A DNA stretch of 64,000 nt from Pithys albifrons albifrons. Lineage: Eukaryota > Chordata > Aves > Passeriformes > Thamnophilidae. A model generated the notes under the pieces. It searched no databases, was not told where the DNA came from, and saw nothing but the letters and a program-made list of their open reading frames with translations. Below, in pieces: positions 13,587 through 24,148 of the stretch. The stretch's first letter is position 1. Each line of letters begins with the position of its first letter. The position numbers were made by a program, and so were the translations under genes. The stretch covers positions 40,833,669-40,897,668 of the forward strand of contig NC_092462.1 of assembly GCF_047495875.1 (NCBI RefSeq), written 5' to 3'.

Positions 13587-13698
13587 TGCTGTGAATGCAG
13601 ACTTTGGCAGTGAGGCGTCCTATTGCCTCTTGTTTTCATATGATTTTCAGGCACATCTGGGAGTATTGCTAAACCAATGAAAAGGCATGGTTTATATT

Positions 13699-13703
13699 CC
13701 TTA
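13699..13703. repeat. Target-site duplication CCTTA, left copy
   Basis: The five bases cctta lie immediately before the LTR terminus TGTCTTGG. An identical copy follows the other LTR terminus at 14503-14507. A 5-bp duplication is the size expected for ERVL-type and many gammaretrovirus-like avian elements. Confidence 0.85.
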
Positions 13704-14502
13704 TGTCTTGGTTTGAGGGGAAAAAACCCAAAATGTTTACCCACAAGCGGGGGAGGGGGCCTTCTCCACAATAATCACGCCACTCTTTATCAAATTTAAG
13801 AAAAAAAGGAATTCTAATAGAAGGATAACTGTTCTTAACTGCTATATATAAACAGACTAGTGCAAAACCGCTTCCCCAACACCACAAGAGAAAGAAAAAA
13901 AAAACCCAAACAACAACAAAACCCAGCAGGTTTTCCTCCAGGAGGAAAGTTATACTTAAGCAGTGTGAAATGTCAGTCCGGCTGGCTGCGGAGTGAGTTC
14001 CCAGTAGTTCCCAGTCTCTCTCCAGCGAGACAGACGAGTGGTTAGCTCTCAGATGAACTCTGTGTCTCTTGTCCCAGATGAAGGAAAAAGAAAGCTGAAA
14101 GTGGGGAACCACCACGTGTCCTGCAAAAGCAGCTGCAAACCTCTCTCTCCTGGGTCACTGCCCCAGCCGGGGCGGGCAGGCTGTGACGGTGCAGGCGGTG
14201 GTCAGGCTGGAACAGAGGCCGGGATCCCAGATGCAGGAACCGAGAGAAACAGCCACGGCAAGGAGAAAAAAGCAGCAGCTCAGCCAGAAGCCCCAGCAGT
14301 GCCAGCAGAGCCACTTCTCTCCTCGGCAGCCACCGCTCCTGCCTTCCACGGAGCTAAGAAAAAAAGATGTCCCCAAAAAACAAAAGAGACAAAACCTGCC
14401 CCCATCCAAGTGATCAGTAGTTAACTGCTTCTTTTGTTAACTGCTGGCATGGGCAGTTAGTGGCAGGGGAGAGAATTTACATAATAATCCCAAACTACAA
14501 CA
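13704..14502 (-). mobile_element. Solo LTR of an avian ERVL-like endogenous retrovirus
   Basis: The 799-bp unit has termini TGTCTTGGTTTG and CAAACTACAACA (plus strand) and is bounded by perfect CCTTA duplications, so it is a complete solo LTR left after recombination between two LTRs. I place it on the minus strand. Read that way it starts TGTTGTAGTTTGGG and ends CTCAAACCAAGACA, which parallels the start and end of the plus-strand LTR at 43543-44134. A TATA-like run lies at 13843-13852, and a GATAAA-type poly(A) variant on the minus strand lies at 13786-13791. Orientation is less certain than the boundaries. Its G+C-rich right half (about 14100-14420) is the least A+T-rich part of this neighbourhood and explains the overlapping open frames seen there. 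No internal retroviral genes are present. Confidence 0.88.
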
Positions 14503-14507
14503 CCTTA
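14503..14507. repeat. Target-site duplication CCTTA, right copy
   Basis: Exact match to 13699-13703, directly abutting the LTR terminus ACAACA. Together the pair defines the integration event. Confidence 0.85.
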
Positions 14508-15808
14508 TTTTTAATTGTTCTAGTAAAACACAGTTGAGCACATATTCTTTTTTGCCAGCAACAACGTAATATTGTAAAGTGAAAGATGTGCCAATAGACA
14601 CTAAATCACTGATAACATTGCTGTATCCTGGAATTCACAAAGGTCACGCCATGAGTCTAAAATACTTAATTATGTGAAGTAGGATAATGAACTCTGGGAG
14701 AGCGCAACTATCCCAGCTGCTGCACTCAGCTAGCATGTAAACTGGAGAGAGTATTATTCCTGCTGAAAAAGACATGACAACCTATTGAGATTGTAAATTT
14801 GGTTTTTAATTACTCCTCCTCAAAAACCTTGGAATTTCAGTTTCAGATCCTTTAATAAGAACTGGACTGGGGAAATAGGACAGTGTGTCAGAGATTCATA
14901 ATCATAGGTTCTGATTCCAGTAGTTCAGAATAAGGAAGAATTTTTCTAACTTTCTGTGAATTTAAACATTTAGAAGGATGATAAAGAAGGAAAATGAGCA
15001 AAGAATAGAGTTTGGCAGCAGTTTAATACTATCATTTTGGAACAAGTAAAATATTCAAGATTTCTGTAATTCATAGAGATTAATGACTAGTGAGGTTTAA
15101 CTTTGCATTGTACAAAATCTTACGTTGCCATTGTTGCTTAAAGTAAAACTAGAAAATATGGCCATTCTACAGCAAATTTATTAGGATTCTAGTCTCTTCT
15201 CTTTAATGCCATTTTCTCCTAATAGCCCTGGCATAATTTATGAAGGTGAAAAAATGGGAATGCAATCTTCTAGTGCAAAGTGTTTGGTCACTAAAACAAA
15301 GAAGAAACTATGTAAAATTACATTGTCATTGGTCTGCTCTTGGGCTATAATGGCACACATCACCCCTTACACAATTAACTTCGTGAAAATCACAGAAAAC
15401 TTTTGGGATCTACGTAAGTTTCAGAGCAAAGAGAACAGTGTCAAAAGTAGTATGCTGTTAACTATGAAGAGCAGAGTGTAATACTCATAAAAAGAGCAAC
15501 TGATATCTGTCTAAAGCACCCTTTTGAACGTATTGAAACCTGAGGTAGAAGCATCTATCATGCCTGATACTGTAAATAGAAATCATGTCTAAAAAAATGT
15601 GGTGCCTTTAAAAATGAGTCTTTCTATAATGTCTTTAAGTACATTCTTTCTGCTGTCTTCTTCTTTCTTAAGAAAACTAAATAGCATAGATCCAGACAGG
15701 ATGGCAAAGCGATCAGCTTCTGCTATCCCAGGAAATTACTTTCTTTAAGTGGATCTCACTTGTCAGGATTTGTTTCCAGTACTGAAGGATGAATTAACAT
15801 TACATAAG
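14508..15808. other. Unique sequence between LTR and CR1 tail
   Basis: No recognised gene or repeat. The 91-codon frame at 15206-15481 (plus) has no splice support and no known motif. There is nothing else to report. Confidence 0.5.
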
Positions 15809-15875
15809 AAGTCATAGAATCATAGAATCGATTGGCTTGGAAAAGACCTCCGAGATCATCAAGTCAGTTTTGGTG
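15809..15875 (-). mobile_element. Short CR1 3' tail fragment
   Basis: The run gtcatagaatcatagaatcg (15811-15830) followed by attggcttggaaaagacctc and cgagatcatcaagtca is the terminal part of CR1 on the minus strand. Only about 65 bp survive. CR1 insertions this short are common because reverse transcription often aborts early. The sequence is close to consensus and may be a fairly young insertion. Confidence 0.9.
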
Positions 15876-16999
15876 GTTAGAATATTTCCTCTTGGTCCCC
15901 AGCTTTGCTATTTATTGCCAGTTACACACATTTATTCTCATGTCTTGGACTTAAACTTCCTTCCACCTCTTTCACTTACCACTGTGGAAAGTAACCATAT
16001 TCCTTTTCAGACTACCTTTGGAAAGGCTAAACAGAGTAAACATTTTCAGCCTTTTCAGTTTATAAACACAGCCCTTAATGCATACATTCTTGTTTAGTAC
16101 ATAAATGCATACTCTGATTTTACATTTTTATGTTTGATCTCATTATGTTATGTTCTCTTAATGAATTTGATAAACTCATGAAGCTTTTCCTTTACGAACT
16201 TCCACTCTTTTTATATGTTTAAAAATAAATAAATTATGTGATACACTGTATTTTACCTGACATTAAGGTTTTAAGATCCACCTCCTTTAAAGAGGAAATC
16301 TTCCTTCAGATTCTAGCCAGTTCTTCTCTGCACTCCCGTTTTCAACTTAACTTTCTCAGAAGCCAATAACAATCTATCGCATTTCTGGTTTAAAAATAAA
16401 ACTATTTAGCTTACTTAAAATCTATCAGGTTACTATAACAGTTTATGAAAATCTTTTTTCTTTAACTTTTAGCACATTTTTAATTCTGTTATGCTTTGAT
16501 ATTTGCTGTGATCTTTCATCTTCCCTAGTTTTATCACAATTCTATAAATAAAGTTATAGCAGGTTTCATAATATATTACAGTTATGGAGGTATATACTAC
16601 TGAGTTAATGTTCAGACCAGGAACTTATGGTTTTTTTTCATGATCCTTGCTACATCTGTTGATCTTAGAAAAACACAAGTAAGTACTGTAGTTTAAAGTA
16701 GTAGAGTACTTGGATTTAATATGTTTTATTTAGAAAATTATTTCAGATTTTGTACAATTTCAAGAATGAAAAATGTTTTGAAGGAGTGAAGTTTGAAAAA
16801 GAACCAGATACAAACCACAGGAGCATGTGGCAGGAAAGTGAGTTGAGGTTCAAGACTAATCCTCACACTAGTTACTGCTTGTGCAATGTGTACTGAGTCC
16901 AAAAGGCTCTATATAACATCCACTCTATATTCTTCTCGTCATCTTGGATCACAGAACTCATTTCAACCGTTAAAAAGAAAGTTTTGACTAAAAGCTTTA

Positions 17000-17280
17000 C
17001 TCTGTATGATGTTTGTTTTCCAATTGTCACATAGAGCGCAACGTGCAGTTATGACAAGCATATTACAGTTATAATGTGTCAATAAATTGTATGCTGCCAT
17101 AAAATTGAGCAAATGCATACCTACAACAAAATGAATGCCAAAATAATGCCAGTGAACATCTCTACCATATTGTAAATGTGAGCAACTTATTTTTTGGAAA
17201 TGTGCTGTGATTAATTTCAAGTTGTGCTTGTAACTCATCCGCCCATACTGCAGCCAGTGTAATGTTCATAGTGAGTAAGC
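17000..17280. promoter_or_regulatory. Candidate conserved non-coding element
   Basis: This is inference from texture only. The stretch lacks simple repeats and transposon tails and packs in homeodomain-, POU- and E-box-like words: CAATTG at 17021, GAGCGCAACGTG with retained CpGs at 17034-17045, and AAATGCATAC near 17110. This style is typical of vertebrate developmental enhancers in gene deserts. I have no alignment, so conservation is unproven. A small minus-strand open frame (16963-17238) overlaps it and is probably incidental. Confidence 0.25.
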
Positions 17281-18235
17281 AATGTATTTATATTAAAATC
17301 TGTTCCGTCACCTAAGTCCTTAGACAATATAATGTACTTACAGCATTTTTATGAGCAGATACAAAAACATAGTTCTGCTTTATTCCCTAGGTAATATTTA
17401 AAATTCATTTAAATGCAAAAAATATACTTTCACTCAAATAGAAAGATGTTGGTTTGAGCTTAAAATATCTTAAGCAATAAAAGAAACAAATTTTAAGAAG
17501 CCTAATTTTTCAGGAGATAATATTGTCAATCTATATCTTATGCATCTGGTAGATCAGTTCAAAAGATCTAATGTGTTAAACAGTCAATACTTAAAATAAA
17601 TGTATAAATAAATCAAAGTAAATGTATAAATACACTATGGAGGAAGTTCAGGATTAGAACATATGAATTTTATTCTTTGTCAGTTCTCTGGAGCTAATAT
17701 TTTTGAGGTAACCTCTAAACATCTGTTATTTTCTAAATTAATCACCTTTGGATTTCAAGAAATTAGAATAGCAACAGTGTAGTAACTCCACATTCTACGT
17801 GAAAATGCTGGTTTTTATGAACTGAGATCTAACTTCTGTAGAATTAGAAATTGCAATGACCTGCTTTAAAAAAAATGTAACACTGAAAGCACTGTATGAG
17901 CTATACATTTTATTTATTCATTGAAACCTAAAAGCTTCACATAATTATGAATTCAAATATAAAATATTACATGCTTTAATTTAGCATATACAGTAATTTA
18001 ATGCAAACATTGAATACACAAGCATTGCAGTATAAAATTTTAAAAGGTGTTTTATTTTCTCCATAATTTCCTCATCTTAATTCTGTCTGCAAAGATATTT
18101 TGGAATTCAAGATTTTATTGTGTTCCTGTTTACATGAACATGTAACAAGGGATTCTAACAGTATGCAAATGTCAACAACATAAAGTTTGTGGTGGTGTAA
18201 AGTGTTTGCTTGTCATGACTGTGTCAGTTTCCTAT

Positions 18236-18420
18236 TCTGTTCATCAGCACTGAATTTGACAGATACACTCCGCCAACAATGGCTCACTCTGAACTGTATA
18301 AAGGCAAAGTTGCCAGAGTAATTTGCTTCAAAGACCTTCTAAATTGACTGTAAAGACAGCAGAATGTATCCATGGGAAAAGATATTGCAATCATGAATTT
18401 GCTTTAAGGACACCACTGGT
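18236..18420. promoter_or_regulatory. Candidate conserved non-coding element
   Basis: The stretch contains TGACAG (18257, MEIS/TGIF-like), a CpG-retaining CTCCGCCAACAATGG run with a SOX-type AACAATGG at 18275-18282, and a CATGG-centred stretch near 18371. It has no repeat character and is more balanced in composition than its surroundings. Function is inferred from motif texture only. Confidence 0.25.
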
Positions 18421-21400
18421 TATTAATATATTTTAAACAGAACTAATACAAAAATATATTTGATGTATCTGTATGTTCCTTCTCTATACATCGTTCTTCC
18501 ATTTTGCTTTATTGTGAATATGAGAATGAATAGCAGTGTAGAGACTCTGTGCAGGAATCTTTTACAATTGATTTTTACCATTTAAAGAACTTTTATACAT
18601 ACAGGGTGGATTTCACTTTCCCTGTAAAATGTCTGACTGTGTTTATTTGGCCTTGTGCAGGCAAATACATGAAAATTCTGCAGGCAAAATGCAGTGTGTC
18701 CATTCTTATCCCATTCTCAATTTCTTAGGTACAGTACAGCCGCTCCATGCTGTTTGTTTTTATTTACCATTTTTGAAAGTTTTCTGTCCCACCAGATTGA
18801 CATTTTTAATATCATAAATCATCCTATTATCAAACATTATTAAGAGCTGAAAATTATTTGTTAGCAAAGTGGATTTGATGTTCCTTTCTTCCTGAAAATT
18901 GAATCAGAGACTTCCCTGTCTGGCTACTCTGCTTTTTTATCTAAAATATACCATTCACATCACTGAGGTGATACAGAGTGATTTTGTTTGAACAGAAGTG
19001 TTAGTGGCTGTCACAGCTCCTCTAGTGTCTGACAGCTGTTAGTTTTTTGCAACAGCACAGAATGAGACTTAGTATTGTAGAATGCATGGACTTTAGCAAA
19101 ATATGGAGCAAAGAAACTTTGAAATAGGAGGAATTAGGGGCCACAGAGCTCTTACACAACTGATAGGGAAGGAGTATTCATAAGAGAATGACGACCCAAA
19201 GAAAGCATTAAATATGTCAAGATATTATAGGAATATATTACTTTGACACAGACTTACATTTTTCTGCCAAGTGTTAACAGTTCTGTTTTGCTCATGCTTG
19301 TGACAAAAAGAGCACCAGACTTTCTGCACTTTGTATTATGCACCTGCTTCTGATGAAATGCTTGCTTAATGGATCCTCTATAAAATCATCAGAAAGATTT
19401 CACTCAAACTTTTCCTTCATATCATTACTAGTTACTTTCAATACTGCAATTTCATATACAGACAGAATTTTCAGAAAAGAAATATCTTTTTTTTTTCCTT
19501 TCTTGCACTAAACTTGTTTGTAAAACCTTGAACCTAATAGCTGGATTAGGTGTACAATAACATAATTCATTTTATTGATTATCTGTTTTCCTCATTAGAA
19601 TCTACTAATATATCCTGCAACATATATGGTAATTTAATTTTTCAAGTATTTCAGATAATTTCTAATATTTAATATTTTTGGGGAGACTGTCACTGCCTAT
19701 ATACATGGGGAACATTGAAAGCAAAGTAAAATATTTCTTGATTTTTTTTCCAGTTATTTTGTGATTACTGCCTCATGTGGGACACTAAAATCAGTAATTG
19801 TGTAAGGGATTGAACCTGTCTATCAGGTCAAGCTTGTTTTTTTAAATATTTTTACTTGAACCTATACAGCTTGTCATTGATAGCAAATTTTACTAAGAAA
19901 TTCCTTGCTGTTCTGTTTTAATACCCGCTTTAAACCTCTCATATAAAATTATGTTTTGTTATAATTACAGAGTATATGATCAAACAGTACAGTTGAAAAG
20001 CCATAAATCTGTATTAATCTAAATAATCAAGACACATGAATAATACAGAGAAGCATAACAGTCTCCAAAGCTTTAAATTCTGATGCATGCTAACTTTTTA
20101 CAGTATTTGGAAAATTGTCTTAGGAAATGGAAATCAAGATATTTTGGAAAAGAGAAAGAGGAGCTGAAATATTCTGCCTTCCTCTTATACTTCTCATTGA
20201 AGTCATAAATGTGTTTACATTCACTTACTCCCTCTTCTGCCATCTTCTGAAATAGCAGTGCCACAGTCCAAATTATCAAGGCAATGTCTGCCAGGAGTTT
20301 TGTCTACAGAACACTGGACTACATCAAAACTGTTTCTTGAAGAGTTTTGCTATAGTCACTCTGATTTTCTACCTAAGATAATAATTAATTACTACAAGAT
20401 ATTAATTTTATGTTGGTTAAGAGGCAGGTGTCATTTGAAGAAATAAATTACTTGTATTAACTTCTTATTTGGCAATGGTGTAAGAAGTAATTTTTTTTTC
20501 TTCACTGAGAATGGTGTCTGAGGTCTTCAAGACATGTAAGAATGTACATGATGACTGTATAGTATCAGTGTCATAGTATCAGCATATGAGTGGGAACAAA
20601 GTTTGGATAGTTTTCAATTTATCACATCACTTAAAATAATTTTAGCTTGGGGCAAAATTAATATGAATTTATTGTACTTTAAATTCAGTATATTTAAAAT
20701 GTTGTAAATGCTCGTGTTGCCAGATGTTATAAAAATGAATTCAGTTACTGTTTCTTAGGAAAAAGAAATCAATAAAGGAAGTCAGACACAACAAATGAGA
20801 ATTTCAGGCCCAGTGACAAAAGACAGACCTGGGTACATTATATGCACACACCTTTCAATCAAGTAATATGTGTACTGCAGTGGAATAAACTGAAGACACT
20901 CTAGCAGTCAAGTAGACTTTGATCACTTTTGTTCATAGATGTGACTCATATTTCAGTAGTCTCTTTTTTCTTAGCTAGTGATCTCCCGTAAACTTTATAG
21001 TGAGTGCTCAGTGAACTTAAAGAAGCCTTTACTCACTCTGGAAACAGACATTAAATACCCATGCTGGGCCACAGGCTTTCTTAAAATATCAGATACTGTC
21101 TCTTTGTTACAGGTTTGGGGTTTGGATTTTTTGTCCAGTGTCCTTCCCATTCTACCAAGCAAATTGTGTTGAAAGACAAGTTACATTTTATAATCTGTGT
21201 TTTCAATAATTCAGTGTTATAGTAGAAATGAAATTTGAAAATATTTGTTTGTCTACATTTGTTTTATTTAATACTGTTGATTCATGTTTCTTGTTGTTTA
21301 CCCCTGTGTTTTCTGTTTATTGCATGGTACATTAGGATACCATAGATACACTGTCAAAAATCTCCCTAATGTTCTGAAATAAAGGTTTAAAAAATTTATT

Positions 21401-21837
21401 TTTTCCCAACAAGAATACAGAAGGCAGAGTAGGGACTGCTCTTATTCTTTTAGTTGTTTGTAATGGTACAAGTTTACCTATGCAAACAACACACTGGCAG
21501 AAAGATACAATGTAGCCTTTCGTCATGCTGCTCTTGTGCCAGTATGGAGTCTTGCTGGATCTAAGATATGATCATTTGTTATGAATTTTGTCCAGAATGG
21601 ACCATAATGGGCAGGCTCTGTGCAAGTTGTATGTTGCATGTTCTGGGTGTGAGACGAGACGAAAGCATGTGGATATTTCAAACCTGCTGACATAATGCGA
21701 GACAACTACAGAAACTAGAAAGGGTCAACCTTGGTGCATTGTACTCTGTACTGCTTGTTCAGCATGACCTTTGGAAAGGGCTGTGCCCTGTGCTGCACCA
21801 GTTCTTTGGTTTTTGTTATTTTTTTCTTTCCTTTAAA

Positions 21838-21872
21838 AAAAACAACACAAAACCAAAACCAAAACCAAAAAC
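21838..21872. repeat. (AAAACC)n-like simple repeat
   Basis: Imperfect tandem units of aaaacc and ccaaaa follow a polypyrimidine/poly-T run. This is low-complexity DNA without a gene. Confidence 0.8.
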
Positions 21873-22957
21873 CTGGAAAAGAAACATCTGACTTACAGAG
21901 ATATTAACTTGATAACGTACTCGAAGACCTAGTTTACTCCTGCTACCTCTGCCATTGCATTTCCAGTGGAGCTAACCAGATCCTTTTTCTTTGCCTCTAC
22001 CAGTCAGAACAGCTGTTAACCCATGGAGAAAACATAGTGTGCTTACCCCTCCAAGGATGAAAAGCAGCTATCTTAGCTATGTTATCGCAGGTCTCCCAGA
22101 GGCATCATAACTATCTCAGTGGAGTGCTACCCAGAACTTGTGGGAGTAGTGCTGCCTTGCTACACCTTTTTTTTTTTTTTAATGCTTCAAGAATTGTAAT
22201 TAACTTTCCTTAAAACATCTCAATCTCTAGTCTCTCTAAGGAAAAACCCTAAAAAAAAATCATATGGTCATTTATAGCCAGAAGTAACAGTTTTAAAAAC
22301 ACAGCATGGGAAAAAAAAAAAACAACAAACTTGTGAAAACTGAATATTTTTTTTCCTATCAACAGAGAAGGATACTGAAAGTCACCCTAAAGGAGATACT
22401 TAAAAAAATGTGTTTAGATTTTGAGCTCTCTAGGAAGTCACCTTAGAAACGACTTTCTGAAATGCTATCTTGTCACCCACTGCCTTTGACTTAATTTTGT
22501 GTGATAATTCCTGGGATTCAAATCCAAAGAGATAATTTTGCATTCCTTTTATATTAATCTGAAATCATTAATTATATCAGCACTTGCTCTTTTCTTGGTA
22601 ACATCAAAAGTACCTATTAGAACCAATTATTATAATGTTTTACAGTAATAGTCAACATGGAAAATTAGCATTCTATGCATCATCATATTTTTAAAATTTG
22701 CAAGGTTGTGAATAGTTACAGTGATTTGGATGAATGAGAGTTCCCAAGAAAATACAAATTCTTCAGTAAATGAGTTCTTTAATTTTTGTGGATGGATAAA
22801 TAATGATTTTGAGAAACCAAGATTAATTTCTGCTTTGTTCATATTTTAATAGTATGCTCTTCTTTGCTTTTTCAGTAATTAAGTCTTAGGACATTCGAGA
22901 AAGCATAAATCCTGTGAGATGTTTAAGTCTGGAGCTATCTCCTGATGTACAAACAAA

Positions 22958-22983
22958 ATAAAATAATAATAATAATAATAATT
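22958..22983. repeat. (AAT)n microsatellite
   Basis: About eight consecutive AAT/ATA trinucleotides in an A-rich context. Confidence 0.9.
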
Positions 22984-23529
22984 TAAAAAAGAGACACCCA
23001 GGATCATAACAAGCTGTTTTGCTTTCACCTTTGAAACAAATTTGAATGATAAAGCAGTATGGCCTACTGAAACTGTTCCAGTCTCATTGTTAACTAGAAC
23101 CTCCTTTTGAAATTCATTGCCTTCAATTACATTTTTAAAAGAATTTTAATTATGTGCCTGAAAAGAATAAAGATGCTTCAGGCTCCATTTGTTTATCATG
23201 GAAGGCCTAAAAAAATGAGGACAGAGCTTCCCAGCTCATGCAGGGGTTGCAGAGAGAGAGAGATGACTTTTAATTCGACAAGTTCAGAGAGATTTCTTAG
23301 TTTGACGCGCACAGCAGGGGGTCTTTGAGTGCCTGGCAATACTTCAGCATTCCGAGCTTTGAAAGTCTTTCCCTGCAGCAGAAATTGTATCAAAAGCCAA
23401 TGATAATATTCCCTGCAAGGTAAAGGACCCTATTGAAGATTTCTAGAGCTGTTTATTTATTCATCACAGTTTTTTCTTTTAGGACGAATCAGATGTATAG
23501 GTAATAATTCACACAGATGCTAGGAAAAT

Positions 23530-23551
23530 GAAATAAATAAATAAATAAATC
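23530..23551. repeat. (AAAT)n microsatellite
   Basis: Five tandem AAAT tetranucleotides. Confidence 0.9.
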
Positions 23552-23982
23552 AGAATATCTCATTAATCCTTCAATTTTCCCTTAAGTTTTCCGTAGGCCA
23601 TGTTCAGCTATAGCTATGTTCACCTGTAAAATTTTCTGTCATTCCCTGTCATGTATTCTGTATGCAATCTTCACTTCAAATTCCATCTTTTTCTCATTTT
23701 TATCCGATTGTAATTTTTGTCTGCCTTTCACCACCAGCTGAGCATATAAGATGTTTGTGACCATTACTTTCCACTAAACCCTCAAAGTGATTGATTAATT
23801 TTACAGAAGAACATTTGATTTCTTAGGAATCTTTGTAAAAGTAGATTTGAGATAACTGTTTCAAAGCCAAGAATAAAGCATTATTTATATTCCAGAGACC
23901 AGAGTTTTAATGCTTTGACATTACATTTATTTGAAAAGTATCCACATATGTTTTTATTTCTGTTTTTCTTTTGTTTCTGCAG

Positions 23983-24148
23983 CTGAGCTGGGACTGTGAG
24001 ACTACGACAGCCTTTCCCTTGTGTAATGTCAATGTCGGCTATCATTTTGGCAAAATCTACCAGCTCAGTGAAGACAGAAAAACTGTCCTTCCCTCTTGTT
24101 TTTTCATCTGCTGCTGGCATTCCAAGTGACCTTCCCTCATAAATATTG
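23983..24148 (+). other. Candidate spliced exon (non-coding or terminal coding)
   Basis: A long pyrimidine tract ending in ttgtttctgcag (AG at 23981-23982) is an excellent splice acceptor. The segment ends 166 bases later at attg|gtgagtt (GT at 24149-24150), a near-ideal donor. Frame 1 is open for 48 codons and then stops at TGA 24127-24129. The other two frames stop almost at once, so this cannot be an ordinary internal coding exon. It could be an exon of a long non-coding RNA, an untranslated exon, or a terminal coding exon if the donor is unused. The opposite strand is also open here (24120-23881). I do not recognise either translation. Evidence is splice-site quality only. Confidence 0.3.

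Larger units (their letters stand above)
15876..23982. other. Unique A+T-rich sequence with conserved-looking islands
   Basis: No gene found. It contains two stretches described separately (17000-17280 and 18236-18420) and simple repeats: an AAAACC-type run at 21838-21872, a T run at 22169-22182, an AAT run at 22958-22983 and an AAAT run at 23530-23551. The block at 21530-21800 is richer in G+C than its neighbours but shows no recognisable repeat or exon. Confidence 0.45.

Noticed and set aside
14038..14424. Overlapping open frames of 76-148 codons on both strands
   Set aside because: They lie inside the solo LTR (13704-14502), whose G+C-rich half is naturally low in stop codons, and they match no viral or host protein that I can see.
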